Below, piece after piece: positions 11,120-21,730 of a stretch of 60,427 nucleotides of DNA. A program made the translations under genes and the position numbers. Source of the DNA: Basidiobolus meristosporus CBS 931.73 (taxonomy: Eukaryota > Basidiobolomycota > Basidiobolomycetes > Basidiobolales > Basidiobolaceae); the NCBI GenBank assembly GCA_002104905.1, contig MCFE01000541.1, forward strand, positions 1 through 60,427. Direction: 5' to 3'. Under the pieces are notes generated by a model. It was not told the origin of the DNA. It worked only from the letters and a program-made list of their open reading frames with translations, and did not search any database. Each line of letters opens with the position of its first letter. Position 1 is the first letter of the stretch.

Positions 11120-12616
11120 CTAAATGTTCATACTGACTAGTCCTAATTTTGACCTAAGATATTCAAACTTGTCTCTGGCTAATGGTTTGGTAAATATGTC
11201 TGCAATCATTTCATCTGTGGGTCAGTAAACTAAGCTAACTAAGTTATTCTCTATAGCTTCATGTATGAAATGATGTCTAATATCTATGTTCTTGGTTCTA
11301 GCATGAAAAGTTGGATTTCTACCTAATTGTATACATCCTTGATTATCTTGAAATAAAGTAACAGGCGTTTTTTGACATAGGCCTAAATCTGTAAAGAGCT
11401 TTCTTAGCCACATTGCTTCTTTTGTAGCTTCACAGGCTGACATATACACTGCCTCTGTGGTAGAAAGTGCTACGGTTGGTTGCTTTCTTGAATTCCATGA
11501 AATTGCTCCTTTACAGTAAAGAAAGGTGTATCCTGCGGTGGATCTTCTGTCTTCTAAATTTTGTCCCCAACCTGCATCAGAGTATCCCACAATATCTTGT
11601 TCTGAGTCCTTATAAGTGTATCTTAAGCAGATATCAGCAGATCCTTTTAGGTATCTAAAAATCCGCTTAACTGCTGCAATATGATCAGATCCATAGTTCT
11701 GATTATGTTGGCTGACAACTCCCACTGAATATGAGATATCTGGAAGTGTTCCAAGCATGATATATATCAGACTGCCAACCATAGATTGATAAGGAAAGTC
11801 AGGGCTTTCAGATGGCACCAAGCTCTCTTGATTTGGTTGAGTTTTGACCAAGTTAAGGTTTGTCTCCATTGGGGTAGCTGCCGGTTTACAGTCTTCCATT
11901 TGGTACCTCTTTAGTATATCTTGAATATACTTGGATTGGCTTAGGGTGATAGTCTGAGTACTTCTTTCTATGGAGAACTTAATCCCTAAGTAGTAACTAA
12001 GTTCTCCTAGATTGGACATCTTGAACTCCTTAGATAGGCTGGACTTAGTCTCTTCCAGTGTTTCTAGGTCATTTGCAGCTATAATAAGATCATCCACATA
12101 TAGAGCTAATAGAACTGGACTTGCTCTATCTGGCTTATAATATATACTATAGTCAGCATTACTCCTTCTGAAGCTCAAAGATTCCAAATAAGAATATATC
12201 TTGCAATTCCAGGCTCTTGGTGATTGTTTGAGACCATATAGTGACTTTTTAAGCTTGCAGACCAAATGGGGGTTATCTTAGTCAGCAAACCCATCAGGCT
12301 GGTCCATATACACGTCCTCATCAAGTTCTCCATTCAAAAATGCAGTTTTTACATCCATTTGATGAATAAAAAACTTATATTTGGCTGCAATAGCCAATAT
12401 TAATCTGATGGAATTAAACTTGGCTACTAGTGCAAAGGTCTCAGTATAGTCAAGTCCTTTTGTTTGAGAGTATCCTTTGGCTACAAGTCTTGCTTTGTAT
12501 CTTTCAATTGTACCATCAGCCTTGTATTTTGTCTTGAAGACCCATCTGCATCCAATTGATTTTTGGTTGATTGGTAATTTGACTAAGTCCCAAGTTTGAT
12601 TTTCCAAGTTTTGCAA
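11120..12616 (-). pseudogene. Copia I pol fragment: reverse transcriptase and RNase H
   Basis: This is the C-terminal half of a Ty1/copia polyprotein, whose reverse transcriptase and RNase H copy the element's RNA into DNA inside virus-like particles. It starts within the reverse transcriptase (GCRWVFKTKY, ARLVAKGYSQ, HQMDVKTAFLNG). The polymerase motif YVDD lies in LALYVDDLIIAA. The RNase H residues follow in GYSDAGWG, LSTTEAVYM and LFQDNQG. TKNIDIRHHF and the usual C-terminus near the LTR complete it. Only two nonsense codons break the frame: a TAA near 12276 where sister copies have Gln, and a TGA near 11225 where the copy at 59644 has Cys. Integrase, protease and gag are missing because the element ends at about 12617, where CACTA sequence begins. 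Confidence 0.92.
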
Positions 12617-12619
12617 ATT

Positions 12620-14659
12620 TTACAGCCAAATAGAGGGAGAAAACTTGACAACTTTTGATCAATGCTGTGACAATATTTGCATGGTATTGTTGCGGTCTTT
12701 CAGCACTCTATTACTATTTAAGTGGATCCAGTTGGCCAGGACTTCCAATTGCCTTGTATGGCAAGTAACCTGATGGTATTTTGACAACCTCACAGCAAGA
12801 CTCTGATGGCATTTTTTTGGTAGTATGATGGCCTACTGCTGGTTCTGTATAATGTTACCGTACCAATTTACCAAATGGTATTTCCTTTTTCTACCTCCCC
12901 TTATGTAATTCATATATTCCACTGTAGAATCACCTTTCTTTATTTGCTTACCCACCACTACCTTGGGTATTCCACATATAGTTTGAATCAAAAGAATCTA
13001 TGGCCTGCTGCTCACCAAACTCTACAAATGCGCACACCTGCTGCAATTGACATACTTCTATCACCTCAACTTTTCAGCTTTTTAGTGTGATACTTGCAAA
13101 GTTGCCATATACCTTGTACTGCTGGTAGCATAAATATCTTGCAAACATATGCTTGGTTGTTGCCACTTCTGCCATGAATACCTCCTGAATATTGGCAAAG
13201 AACTTCTTGGAATTTAGCCAATATATTCCTTCTCCCTGCTGGATTCTAGTCCCCTTATAGGGGTGCTCTGGCTTTTGTATGTGTGAATTCCATATTGAGT
13301 GGTGTAGAAGCTGGCTTGTGACCACAAGAAATCCAGCATACCTTGGTGGAGGTTTCCTGATAAAAATTAGTTGCTTGTTGCACCCAACCCAACTTTGCAT
13401 TACTTAACTGATTACTCACACATTGGGGCTGCTTAGCTACTTAATGCCATAGGCATAGGTGTCTCCATGTGCACATCTGTCCTCAGTATTTTCCAACTCT
13501 TTCTGGCTGTCCTCCATGTGCCAACTCATCACATCCATGATGGACTTGAAGGTAATATTCTTGATGAGATTGGGATATGGTAGTACCTGCAACTTGACTT
13601 GTCTTCCTATCTCCCCACACATCTGCTCCATAGGAAGCTCCTAAAAGGTGAAGCAAGGCCTGATATTCTCCACACACTATGCAAGATGAAGTTGAGAATG
13701 GTTACAGTAGTGGCAGAGATCTACACTTTCAGCTTCATGTTTGTAGTATAGCCGCTCAAATCCTGTCACAAACTCCTCACACAACAGCTGTAGATGGGTC
13801 AAGTTGGCATTGGTGATCTGCTTCTGGATAAATATTCCTACAATGTCAACATATAACTCCCAATGCTTCCAATGTACTCTTGGTAGGAATGGCTTCAGAA
13901 CACCACTTGAATAAATACATATCCAGTTCATCCATTCTTTGCATTTGTATTGTTGCATATGCATATGTATATTAATTGGAGCCTGTGAGAAGTACTTAGG
14001 GTAGCGGATACACTGTAATTTCTTGCCAATTTTTTCAAATTTCTCCGGTATCTCAAAGGGCTCATTTAGCTTGAAATGTCCCATGTACAACTTGGTCATT
14101 AGTACAGGGATATTGTTGAAAAGCAAATGCATTGCTCCCAGAGGAAAGCTTTTGCTCCAACAGATACCCTCTATCTTAAGTATCTCTGGTTTCCAATTGA
14201 TTCCATACTCCAGCCAATGGCTTATAGCTTGTCAACTTTGCTGCAATTGCATGCTTACTTCTGTATGTTCCCTCTGTGGAAAGATGATGTTCTTAGTGCG
14301 GGTGTTTGGATAACAATAATGCGTGTGATTATGGAGTAAATCCCCTGGGTCTCACACATTTGACAGCATTACCATCCATTGTGCCTGGAAAAACCTGCTA
14401 CCTTGCTGATGGCTGGGGTATCTCCAATCCAGATAATAATATGAGCTTTCACATGACAGCCATTTACTGTTATCCTGCTGGAATGCATACAAAATTTATC
14501 CAGCAATGGATACAAGTAGCTATCCAGGTTGGATGGTGATTTAGGCCCAGATACCAGTGAGACTACCATCAGATTATTCTCTGACGCCATAAGATGGGTA
14601 GCAGATTCAGATTGATAAGAATCAGTGGCCAGCAGGATTTGCTGGCAGAGTGCTTGTTT
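12620..14659 (-). pseudogene. CACTA-type (Tnp2 / Transposase_21) transposase relic, left copy
   Basis: Read on the minus strand, broken frames give a consistent Tnp2 order. VSLVSGPKSPSNLDSYLYPL and then TPAISKVAGFSRHNG (14590-14370) match the central 'GPK-P-L..YL.PL...' and 'D.PA..K..GF..H' motifs. Next come CKEWMNWICIYSSGVLKPFL and a long helical part ending FERLY (14132-13680). C-terminal sequence including VYGNFASITLKS and CAFVEF runs to about 12.9 kb. CACTA transposases cut and paste their element. Many stops and shifts are present. No terminal inverted repeats were located. The N-terminal zinc-binding part is absent here but present in the right copy near 24.7 kb. Confidence 0.75.
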
Positions 14660-15101
14660 AATGTAGCATGCACATTTGCATGTACCTATGACAGAATCTC
14701 AGAGATATGTACACCGGCAATCACCATGACTGTGGCTGTTAGCCAGGCTTCAGGCCACTACACTCAAGGTGCAGCAACAACCAAATAAAAGAGCAGTCAT
14801 GTGACCAAGAAGAAGTCAACTGCTACAAAGCATTGTGAGCTTCATGAAAGATGCTATCACTCTACCAGTGAGTGCAAAGGCATCACTAAGCAGTCAATCA
14901 AGTCAGGAAACATGTCAGAGAAGCAGTAAACATCAAAATTGATAATCCATATGCTGACAACAAATGCTTTAAATGTGGAAAGATGGGACATAGATCACCT
15001 GCCTGTCATGAGAAGAACTCTACACCATTAGCAAAAATTACTCAGATCCTAGATGCTCATTCAACCAATGAAATGTCAGGATATGAAGAAGCATATGAAC
15101 A
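14660..15101 (+). pseudogene. Gypsy2 gag C-terminus, including zinc-binding motifs
   Basis: Two cysteine/histidine clusters are visible. KHCELHERCYHSTSECKG lies near 14830-14885, and a classic knuckle CFKCGKMGHRSPAC lies at about 14970-15011. Both are typical of retrotransposon nucleocapsids, which bind the element RNA. The sequence stops at the 5-bp duplication GAACA (15097-15101) and resumes with protease at 21731, so gypsy1 inserted between nucleocapsid and protease. Stops interrupt the first part. The gag N-terminus and 5' LTR are missing; the left neighbour is CACTA sequence. Confidence 0.65.
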
Positions 15102-15618
15102 TGTTATGAATAGTCACAAGGCAGGAGGAAAAGCTAGGCACAGCAGGAAAGGACTTAGGTGTGGACCATCAAGGCAAGACAGGATTCAGGCAAGGCTGTT
15201 TATTCAAGACCTGTGTTTATCAGACTGAGGAACACTTAAGGGGGGATAAGACTATATATACTTTTTGGCTATACTGATGCCAAGAGATATTAGCTAATAC
15301 TAATGGGGTTGTGGGGTGAGGCACAGCAGCAGTGCTGGGGATAATAATATAGAAGGCAAGGCACTGAGACAGGATGGGAAATGGATTGGGTCACCTGATC
15401 ATGTGACTAAGTCATGTGACATGGTATTTCTTTATATGATACTGGACTATGAAAATACAATGGGAAGCTTCCATGGAATGTTCCATTGTGTAGCAATGGT
15501 TTGGAATGTACAGGAACTTTCTGGAAGGTGGTAAAGGTTCCAGAAGGAGTCTCTTAGAAATTGAGCTAGGAAGCTGAAACTTGGCATGGGTGTTCATGGT
15601 TGTCATGTGATCATGACA
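15102..15618 (-). repeat. Gypsy1 3' LTR (517 bp)
   Basis: Near-identical over its length to 21210-21730; TG...CA ends. On the minus strand it is preceded by agaggagaatag, a likely polypurine tract. It contains a TATA-like tatatatac block (about 15253) readable on either strand. Confidence 0.9.
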
Positions 15619-18600
15619 CTATTCTCCTCTTCCAGGCAAAGCTCTGTTTCCCATTGGGGCAGGTTTTGCAGCATTTTGCTTGTGGAACTGGGTAAATAGT
15701 TCTTGACAATTAGTGAGATGGGTAGCTAGTTCCCATGTTTGGTCACTTGGACCATAACCACTCCAGTCTACTAAGTAGTACAGCTTTGAGCGGATATATT
15801 TGGAGTCTAGAATCTGTTTAACTTCAAACTCTTGATATTGGTCAACCTGGATGGCTTGGGGCTTTGCTTCTTGCTGGTTTGGCAAGGTGTTCCTACAATA
15901 CAGCTCCAGGAGGGACACATGGAAAGTATCATGGATTTTCATACTTGCTGGTAACTGTAGCTGATATACTATAGGGCTAAGCTTCTTCTTGATCTTAAAG
16001 GGACCAAGCTTCTTGAAATCCAATTTGTCACAAGGACGGTTGGTGCTGATGTTTCTTCTGAGCAACCATACAGAATCTCCTTCAAGATCAGGGCTGGGAT
16101 GCCTTTTAGATTGGCAAATTTCTTGTAGCTTTCCTGAGCTAAGGATAGCTCCTCCTTGAGGGTATTCTGGATGTCCTGGATTGCTTGGGCATGTTCAGCT
16201 GCATGTGGGCTCATTGGGTTTGTTGGAATCTGGATATCAAACTGAGGGTGGAATCCATAGTTTGCATAGATTGGTGTAAAACTGGTTGCACTATGGCTTG
16301 AGTTGTTGTAGGCAAACTCAGCAACAGGGAGTAGATCAACCCAATTGTATTGCTGGAAATTGATATAGCACTGGAGGTATTCCTCCAGAATCTGGTTGAT
16401 TCTTTCAGTCTGGCCATCCAATTGAGGATGGAAGGCAGTGGAGAGTTTGACTTGAACACCAAGGTATTGCATGAAGTGTTTCCAGAACTTGGACACAAAC
16501 TGTGGGCCTCTATCTGACACAATATCACTGGGGATACCATGAAGGTGGAAAATACTCTTGAGGACTAATGCAGCAGTTTCTTTTGAATCAGTGTTCTTAC
16601 AGTAAGGGATAAAGTGAGCTATCTTGGTCAGCCAGTCAGCCACTACAAGTATAGCATTGAAGCCACAGGACTCAGGGATGTCAGTAACAAAGTCCATAGA
16701 TATAGATCTCCATTGGTGTTCAGGGATAGGCAAGGGCTGAAGAAGTCCATAGGGCTGGTGTCTGGCTGGTTTTGCATGGTTGCAAATATCACAAGTCAAA
16801 ATGTACTCTTTGATGAGAGTTATCATTCTAGGCCACCAGAAATCTCCTTTGATAGCATTCAAGGTTTTGGCAGTACCAAAGTGGCCTGCAGCCATTGAAT
16901 CATGCCAAGACTTAATGATGTCTAGCTGGGTGGCAAGGTCTGGGACACAAAGCTGCTGCTTGTGGTAGATGAGGTTGTTTACCAAATGCATGTTCTGGAT
17001 GTTTGGGCACTTGGGAGGGGGCCCAACTGGGGATTCCAGATATTTCTTGACAGTGCAGGAAGTCATATCAGAGGCTTGGGATTCTGATATCCTAACTAGG
17101 AATGAAGGGATGACAAGACTTGAGGACTGGGTGGCAAGAATCTCAAAATGTTTCTTGCTCATCAATGGGTGTTCCATTTGCCAACAGCCATCATCTCCCT
17201 CTTCCAGTGCATATTCCTTTTCTCTGGACAGGGCATCAGGCTTTCCTTGCTTTGCACCAGGTCTATAGGTGATAGCAAAGTCAAAGCTGGACAGGAAGAG
17301 TGACCATCTGGCTTGTCTCTGGTTTAGTACTCTGGAAGTTGCAATGTACTTGAGGTTCTTATGGTCACAGAAGACTTTGGTCTTGTGTTTTGCACTGTCC
17401 AGGTAGTAGACTTGTTCCGTTGGATAGTGCCACATTGAGCCATGAGTGCCAAATGATGCCATAGTGTGCCAGAGAGGTAAAGTGAGCCTATACTTGGCCA
17501 CAGAGTGTGAAACATAGCTCTGCATCTTCATGCAAAGCAGCCCCTGTGTTTCACCCATTGAGTTGGAGAAAATCCATTTTTTGACCTTTTTTTTTGAATC
17601 AATGTTGTGCAGGATGTGTTAGAGCACAAGCAGATTGAAGATATGCATCTGGTACTCAATACCCATGGCACTCTGAATCTAGCTCCTGTAGCTTGTATCA
17701 TGTCACAAAAATGGATGGCACTATCTTGGTCCACTGGCACTATCTGGCACTATAAGTGCTTTGTATAGATCTTACTTTAGGGCTAATATTTAAATATAGT
17801 GCCAGATAGTACCAGTGGACCAAGATAGTGCCATTCATTTTTGTGACATGATACAAGGCACAGGAGCTAGATTCAGAGTGCCATGGGTATTGAGTACCTG
17901 ATGCATGTCTTCAGTTCTCCTGTGCTCTTACACATCCTGAGCTACATTCATCCACAAAAAAAGGTCAAAAAATGGATTTTCTCCTGCGCAATGGGTGAAA
18001 CACAGGGGCTGCTTTGCATGAAGATGCAGAGCTATGTTTCACACTCTGTGGCCAAGTATAGGCTCACTTTACCTCTCTGGCACACTATGGCATCATTTGG
18101 CACTCATGGCTCAATGTGGCACTATCCAACCGAACAAGTCTAGTGTCTCCATTGCGCAAAGGCTACAATGATGGCAAGCAACTCCTTATCATAGATATCA
18201 TAGTTGGTCTCTGCAGGGGAAAACTTCCAAGAGTAGAATGCAATAGGGAGCAACACATTGTCCTCATCATACTGGGAGAGTATGGCACCAAGGGCAAAAT
18301 CAGAAGCATCAGTCTCCACTATGAATTGCTTCTCAAGGTCAGGGTGGGCAAGCAGGGGGGCCTTCAGGAAAGATTTCTTGAGTGGGTTGAATGAGGTGGA
18401 TTGCTCCTCATTTCAGGCAAAAGATGTGTTCTTCTGGGTAAGCTTTGTCAGAGGGGTGACTATCTTGGAGTAGTGGGCTATGAACCTGCGATAGAAGTTG
18501 GTAAATCCCAGGAAGGATTGTACTTCCTTGACTGAGCTTGGAGTTTTCCAGGATTGGACTGAGTCAGCTTTCTTTGGGTCCATTTGTGTTCCCTCAGGGC

Positions 18601-19867
18601 TGATGAGGAAATCAAGAAATTCCACTTCTCTCTGGTCAAATTCACACTTCTCTAGCTTGGCATAGAGACCAGCAGAGTCTAGTTTTCTCAATACTTTCTT
18701 GACATGTTCATCATGTTCATCTTGGCTCTTGTAGTATGTGAGAATATCATCAAGGTAGATTACCACAAACTGGTCAAGGTACTCACAGAATATGTCATTC
18801 ATGAGGTGTTCAAACACAGCAGGGGCATTGGTGAGGCCAAATGGCATTACTTTGTACTCAAAGTGACCATATCTTCTGCAAAAGGCAGTTGTCCATTCAT
18901 CACCAGGCTTGATTCTGACAAGATTGTAAGCTCCTCTCAAGTAAATCTTGGTAAAGACTTGGGCAGCAGATAGCTGATCCAACAGTGTGTTGATCAGGGG
19001 CAGGGGGTAGCAGTTCTTGACTGCAATCTTATTCAAAGCACGGTAGTCCACACACATTCTGAGGGTGCCATCCTTCTTCTTGTCAAAGAGGATTGGGGCT
19101 CCAGCAGGTGATTTGGAGTGCTGAATAAAACCCTTTGAGAGGTTTTCTTGAATACAACCATGGAGTTCTTTCAACTCTGGCTGGGAGAGGTTATATATTG
19201 GGCCAAATGGAGGGACTTTTCCATCTTCAAGGGCAAAAGGGCAGTCATAAGGCCAATGGTCAGGGAGGGGTTCTGCTTTCTTCTTGTCAAAGACATGGGC
19301 AAACTCTTGGTACTTGAATAGTATATTTGCTGAAGGGGCTCCTTCAGCTGGCAAGGTATCTTGGGCTGTTGAACTGTTGGCAACGGTCTTTTCACAGTAA
19401 TCAGGGTCTGGAGATTTCATGGAGTTGACTTGGTGGGATCTGGTAAATGACAGGATCTTGGATTTCCAATCAATACTTGGATTGTGGTAGCTCAGCCATG
19501 AGCTTCCTAGCACAATAGGATAGTGTGGTGAGTTGATGATGTTGAAGGTGATTCTTTCTTGGTGAGCAGTACTGGACAGCTGGAGTAAGCATATTTCATG
19601 GGTAATGGCACCAGAGGAGAGTGATCTTCTATCAATAACTTCTACTTGGACTGGACAGGATATCAAGGTAACAGGAATAGAGTGCTTCTGGACAAAGGCT
19701 TGGTCAATGAAACAGGATGAAGCACTGGAATCAATCAGGGCTAGGACTGGGACAGGACTGGAGTCAGGGATCTGGATTTTGACAGGCATTCTCAAGGACT
19801 GGATAGATTTTGTGGCAAAGGATGATTCTTGGATATGCTGGATTCTCATGGGTGGGTCCAGTTGCAA
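15619..19867 (-). pseudogene. Gypsy1 pol: protease, reverse transcriptase, RNase H, integrase, chromodomain
   Basis: The N-terminus carries the protease site as LALIDSSASSCFIDQA, where the usual Asp-Ser/Thr-Gly reads Asp-Ser-Ser. Reverse transcriptase follows with LRMCVDYRALNKI, MPFGLTNAP and VIYLDDIL; the usual Asp of 'KIDL' reads Tyr in FTKIYLRGAYN. RNase H (ETDASDFALGAIL) is split by the foldback element after WRH and resumes with DHKNLKY. Integrase shows the H-H-C-C zinc site (HDSMAAGHFG, CDIC) and the D-D-E core (SMDFVTD, VSDRGPQF, QTERINQ). The end carries a chromodomain (YYLVDWSGYGPSDQTWE, about 15760-15820). In other chromoviruses this domain steers integration to marked chromatin. 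The frame shifts near 16.07 kb. The stop is at 15619-15621. Confidence 0.9.
17408..18141. mobile_element. 734-bp foldback element with 347-bp arms, inserted in gypsy1 RNase H
   Basis: The arms 17408-17754 and 17795-18141 are exact-length inverted copies with few mismatches, separated by a 40-bp loop. The ends read AGACTTGTTCC. The direct repeat agt flanks both sides (17405-17407 and 18142-18144). Removing the element and one agt restores the RNase H reading WRHYLDS, as expected for the family, which fixes the duplication as 3 bp. The arms contain many ggcactat words. They encode the same peptide on opposite strands, so apparent open frames here are by-products. Its termini resemble the Harbinger-like element at 39976-44176, which may have mobilised it. 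A transcript would fold into a long hairpin. Confidence 0.88.
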
Positions 19868-19869
19868 GC

Positions 19870-20803
19870 CTGTCAGTGCAACTGGACATTGGAGTTTCCC
19901 AACAGATCTGAATCAGGTTGGTTACTGGAGGAATGCATCAGCTTGAAGCTGGACTTCTTGTTAGGGCAGGACTTGGCAAAGTGACCTGATTGGCCACAGT
20001 ATAGACAGAGGTTGGCTTGTTGACGCCTGGACTTTTCACTCATTGATAGTTTCTTGTATTTGGCACTATCAATCTGCATAGGATCTTCTGGAGTGACTTG
20101 GGGAGCAGGAGGGGCTGGGACTGCAACAGGAATGTGTCTTTGACAGTTCTTTTGCTTCTTCTGGAATAGCCTGTTATCACACCAGATTGCTTGGTGCATA
20201 GCTTCAACCAATGTATCTGGGTCTGGGAGTGTGCGTAGCAGATTGCAAACTTCATCATTGAGGCCATCTTGGAATTGGCTAATCAAGGCTGCTTGTCCCC
20301 AGGAGCTGAGGTCACTGGAGAGTTGTCAGAATTCTGAGGCATATACTGATGCTGGTTTGTTCCCTTGTTTGACGGTCTTGATCTTATTGGCAGCAGTTCT
20401 AGCTTGGTCAAGGTTACCAAATGTTAGCTCCATTTCAGTGAGAAAGGCTTGGTAGTCTCTGAGTAGGGGAGAGTTGGTCTCCAGTAATGGGGAGAACCAC
20501 TTGAGAGCTGTACCAGTAGGCAGGTTGGAGATGAAGCCAACTTTGGCCTGGTCAGTGGGGTACCAGTTGGGCTGGAGTGCAAGATTGCTCTTCACCATGT
20601 TGATGAAGCCATGGAATTCATTCTGAGCCATTCAACTTGGTAGCAGGAGTATACTTAGGTTCTTGGTAGACTGGGACATGGCTAGTTTGCTAGACACTTT
20701 GGTTCTGGAACTGAGCAAGAGTGTTTCTGAGGACTGCATGGTCTTGCTGCAGTTGGGTAAAGGCAGCCATGAGCTGAGCAAAGTTCAGCTCTAGGCTGGA
20801 CAT
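19870..20803 (-). pseudogene. Gypsy1 gag
   Basis: From the ATG at 20803 the product begins MSSLELNFAQLMAAFTQLQQ, a short coiled-coil-like N-terminus. A capsid-like retrotransposon gag region follows (WYPTDQAKVGFISNLPTGTA, LALKWF-type pattern, FGNLDQARTA). The nucleocapsid knuckle is CLYCGQSGHFAKSCP (about 20000). Breaks include a TAG after NQSV, a shift near 20.63 kb and a TGA after YASEF. Gag forms the particle in which the RNA is copied. The start is inferred from being the first ATG after the leader. Confidence 0.75.
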
Positions 20804-21209
20804 GGTAGGAGAGGAAGGTGGATGAACTTGCAAGGAATACTGGAATATACTCAACTAGATTGTGGGTTTGTAAAGCCACTAGTATGTCAAGAATACAACT
20901 ATTGAGCCACAATCCCAAACTTAAATAAGTTAGCGTCACTTCAGAAGGTACTGGTTTTGATGTCCTTTGATAGATTACTGTACTAAAGCTTCCAATATTG
21001 TAACAACTGTAACCTCCACCAGCAGGGTAATAAAGTGAATGCAGCTTTGACCAATAGTTTTACAAAGATAAAGTATCTTTGCCTTTATAGGACAAGACTA
21101 AGGAAAGATGATGGGTGATACTTACGGTGAGTATTCCTTTTACAAGTTTTCTTAAAACTTTGGGCAGAAGGCAGAGATCCACAGGTAAGTCAGGAGAGTC
21201 TGATAAAAC
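20804..21209 (-). other. Gypsy1 5' leader between 5' LTR and gag
   Basis: No coding sequence. It should contain the tRNA primer site next to the LTR, but I could not match it to a tRNA. About 300 bp (20830-21130) closely resembles part of the unrelated LTR-B element at about 51690-52000. Confidence 0.7.
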
Positions 21210-21730
21210 TGTTATGAATAGACACAAGGCAGGAGGAAAAGCTAGGCATGGCATGAAAGGACTTAGGTGTGGACCGTCAAGGCAAGACAGGATTCAAGGC
21301 AAGGCTGTTTATTAAAGACCTGTGTTTATCAGACTGAGGAATACTTAAGGGGGGATGGGATTATATATACTTTTTGGCTATACTGATGCCAAGAGATATT
21401 AGCTAATACTAATGGGGTTGTGGGGTGAGGTACAGCAGCAGTGCTGGGGATAATAATATAGAGGGCAAGGCACTGAGACAGGATGGGGAAATGGATTGGG
21501 TCACCTGATCATGTGACTGAGTCATGTGACCTGGTATTACCATATATGGTACTGAACTATGAAAAATACAATGTGAAGCTTCCATGGAATGTTCCATTGT
21601 GTGACAATGGTTTGGAATGGTCAGGAACTTTCTGCAAGGTGGTATAAGGTTCCAGAAGGAATCTCTTAGAAATTGCGCTAGGAAGCTGAAACTTTGCATG
21701 GGTGTTCATGGCTGTCATGTGATCATGACA
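21210..21730 (-). repeat. Gypsy1 5' LTR (521 bp)
   Basis: Partner of 15102-15618, with the same termini. It is followed at once by GAACA (21731-21735), the target duplication, and then by gypsy2 coding sequence. Confidence 0.9.

Larger units (their letters stand above)
15102..21730 (-). mobile_element. Gypsy1: complete Ty3/gypsy chromovirus element with target duplication
   Basis: A 6629-bp element with two LTRs (15102-15618 and 21210-21730), both starting TGTTATGAATAG and ending GATCATGACA. It is flanked by the direct repeat GAACA at 15097-15101 and 21731-21735. Between the LTRs, on the minus strand, lie leader, gag, protease, reverse transcriptase, RNase H, integrase and chromodomain in Ty3/gypsy order. 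A foldback element (17408-18141) interrupts RNase H. Several stops, a probable frameshift near 16.07 kb and substitutions in catalytic motifs make it inactive as it stands. Confidence 0.93.

Noticed and set aside
17323-18143. Long open frames on both strands within the 17.4-18.14 kb region, encoding the same peptide
   Set aside because: They are mirror readings of the two foldback arms. The shared peptide reflects the inverted repeat, not two genes.
17406-18143. TA target duplication (Tc1/mariner-type) for the foldback element
   Set aside because: TA does flank the core, but removing the element with TA would leave an extra Tyr in RNase H. Removing agt gives the family-typical WRHYLDS, and the Harbinger-like relative also shows a 3-bp duplication.
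17408-18145. CACTA-type ends for the foldback element
   Set aside because: A CACTA-like cactag is present only at one border and belongs partly to the target. The other border lacks it.
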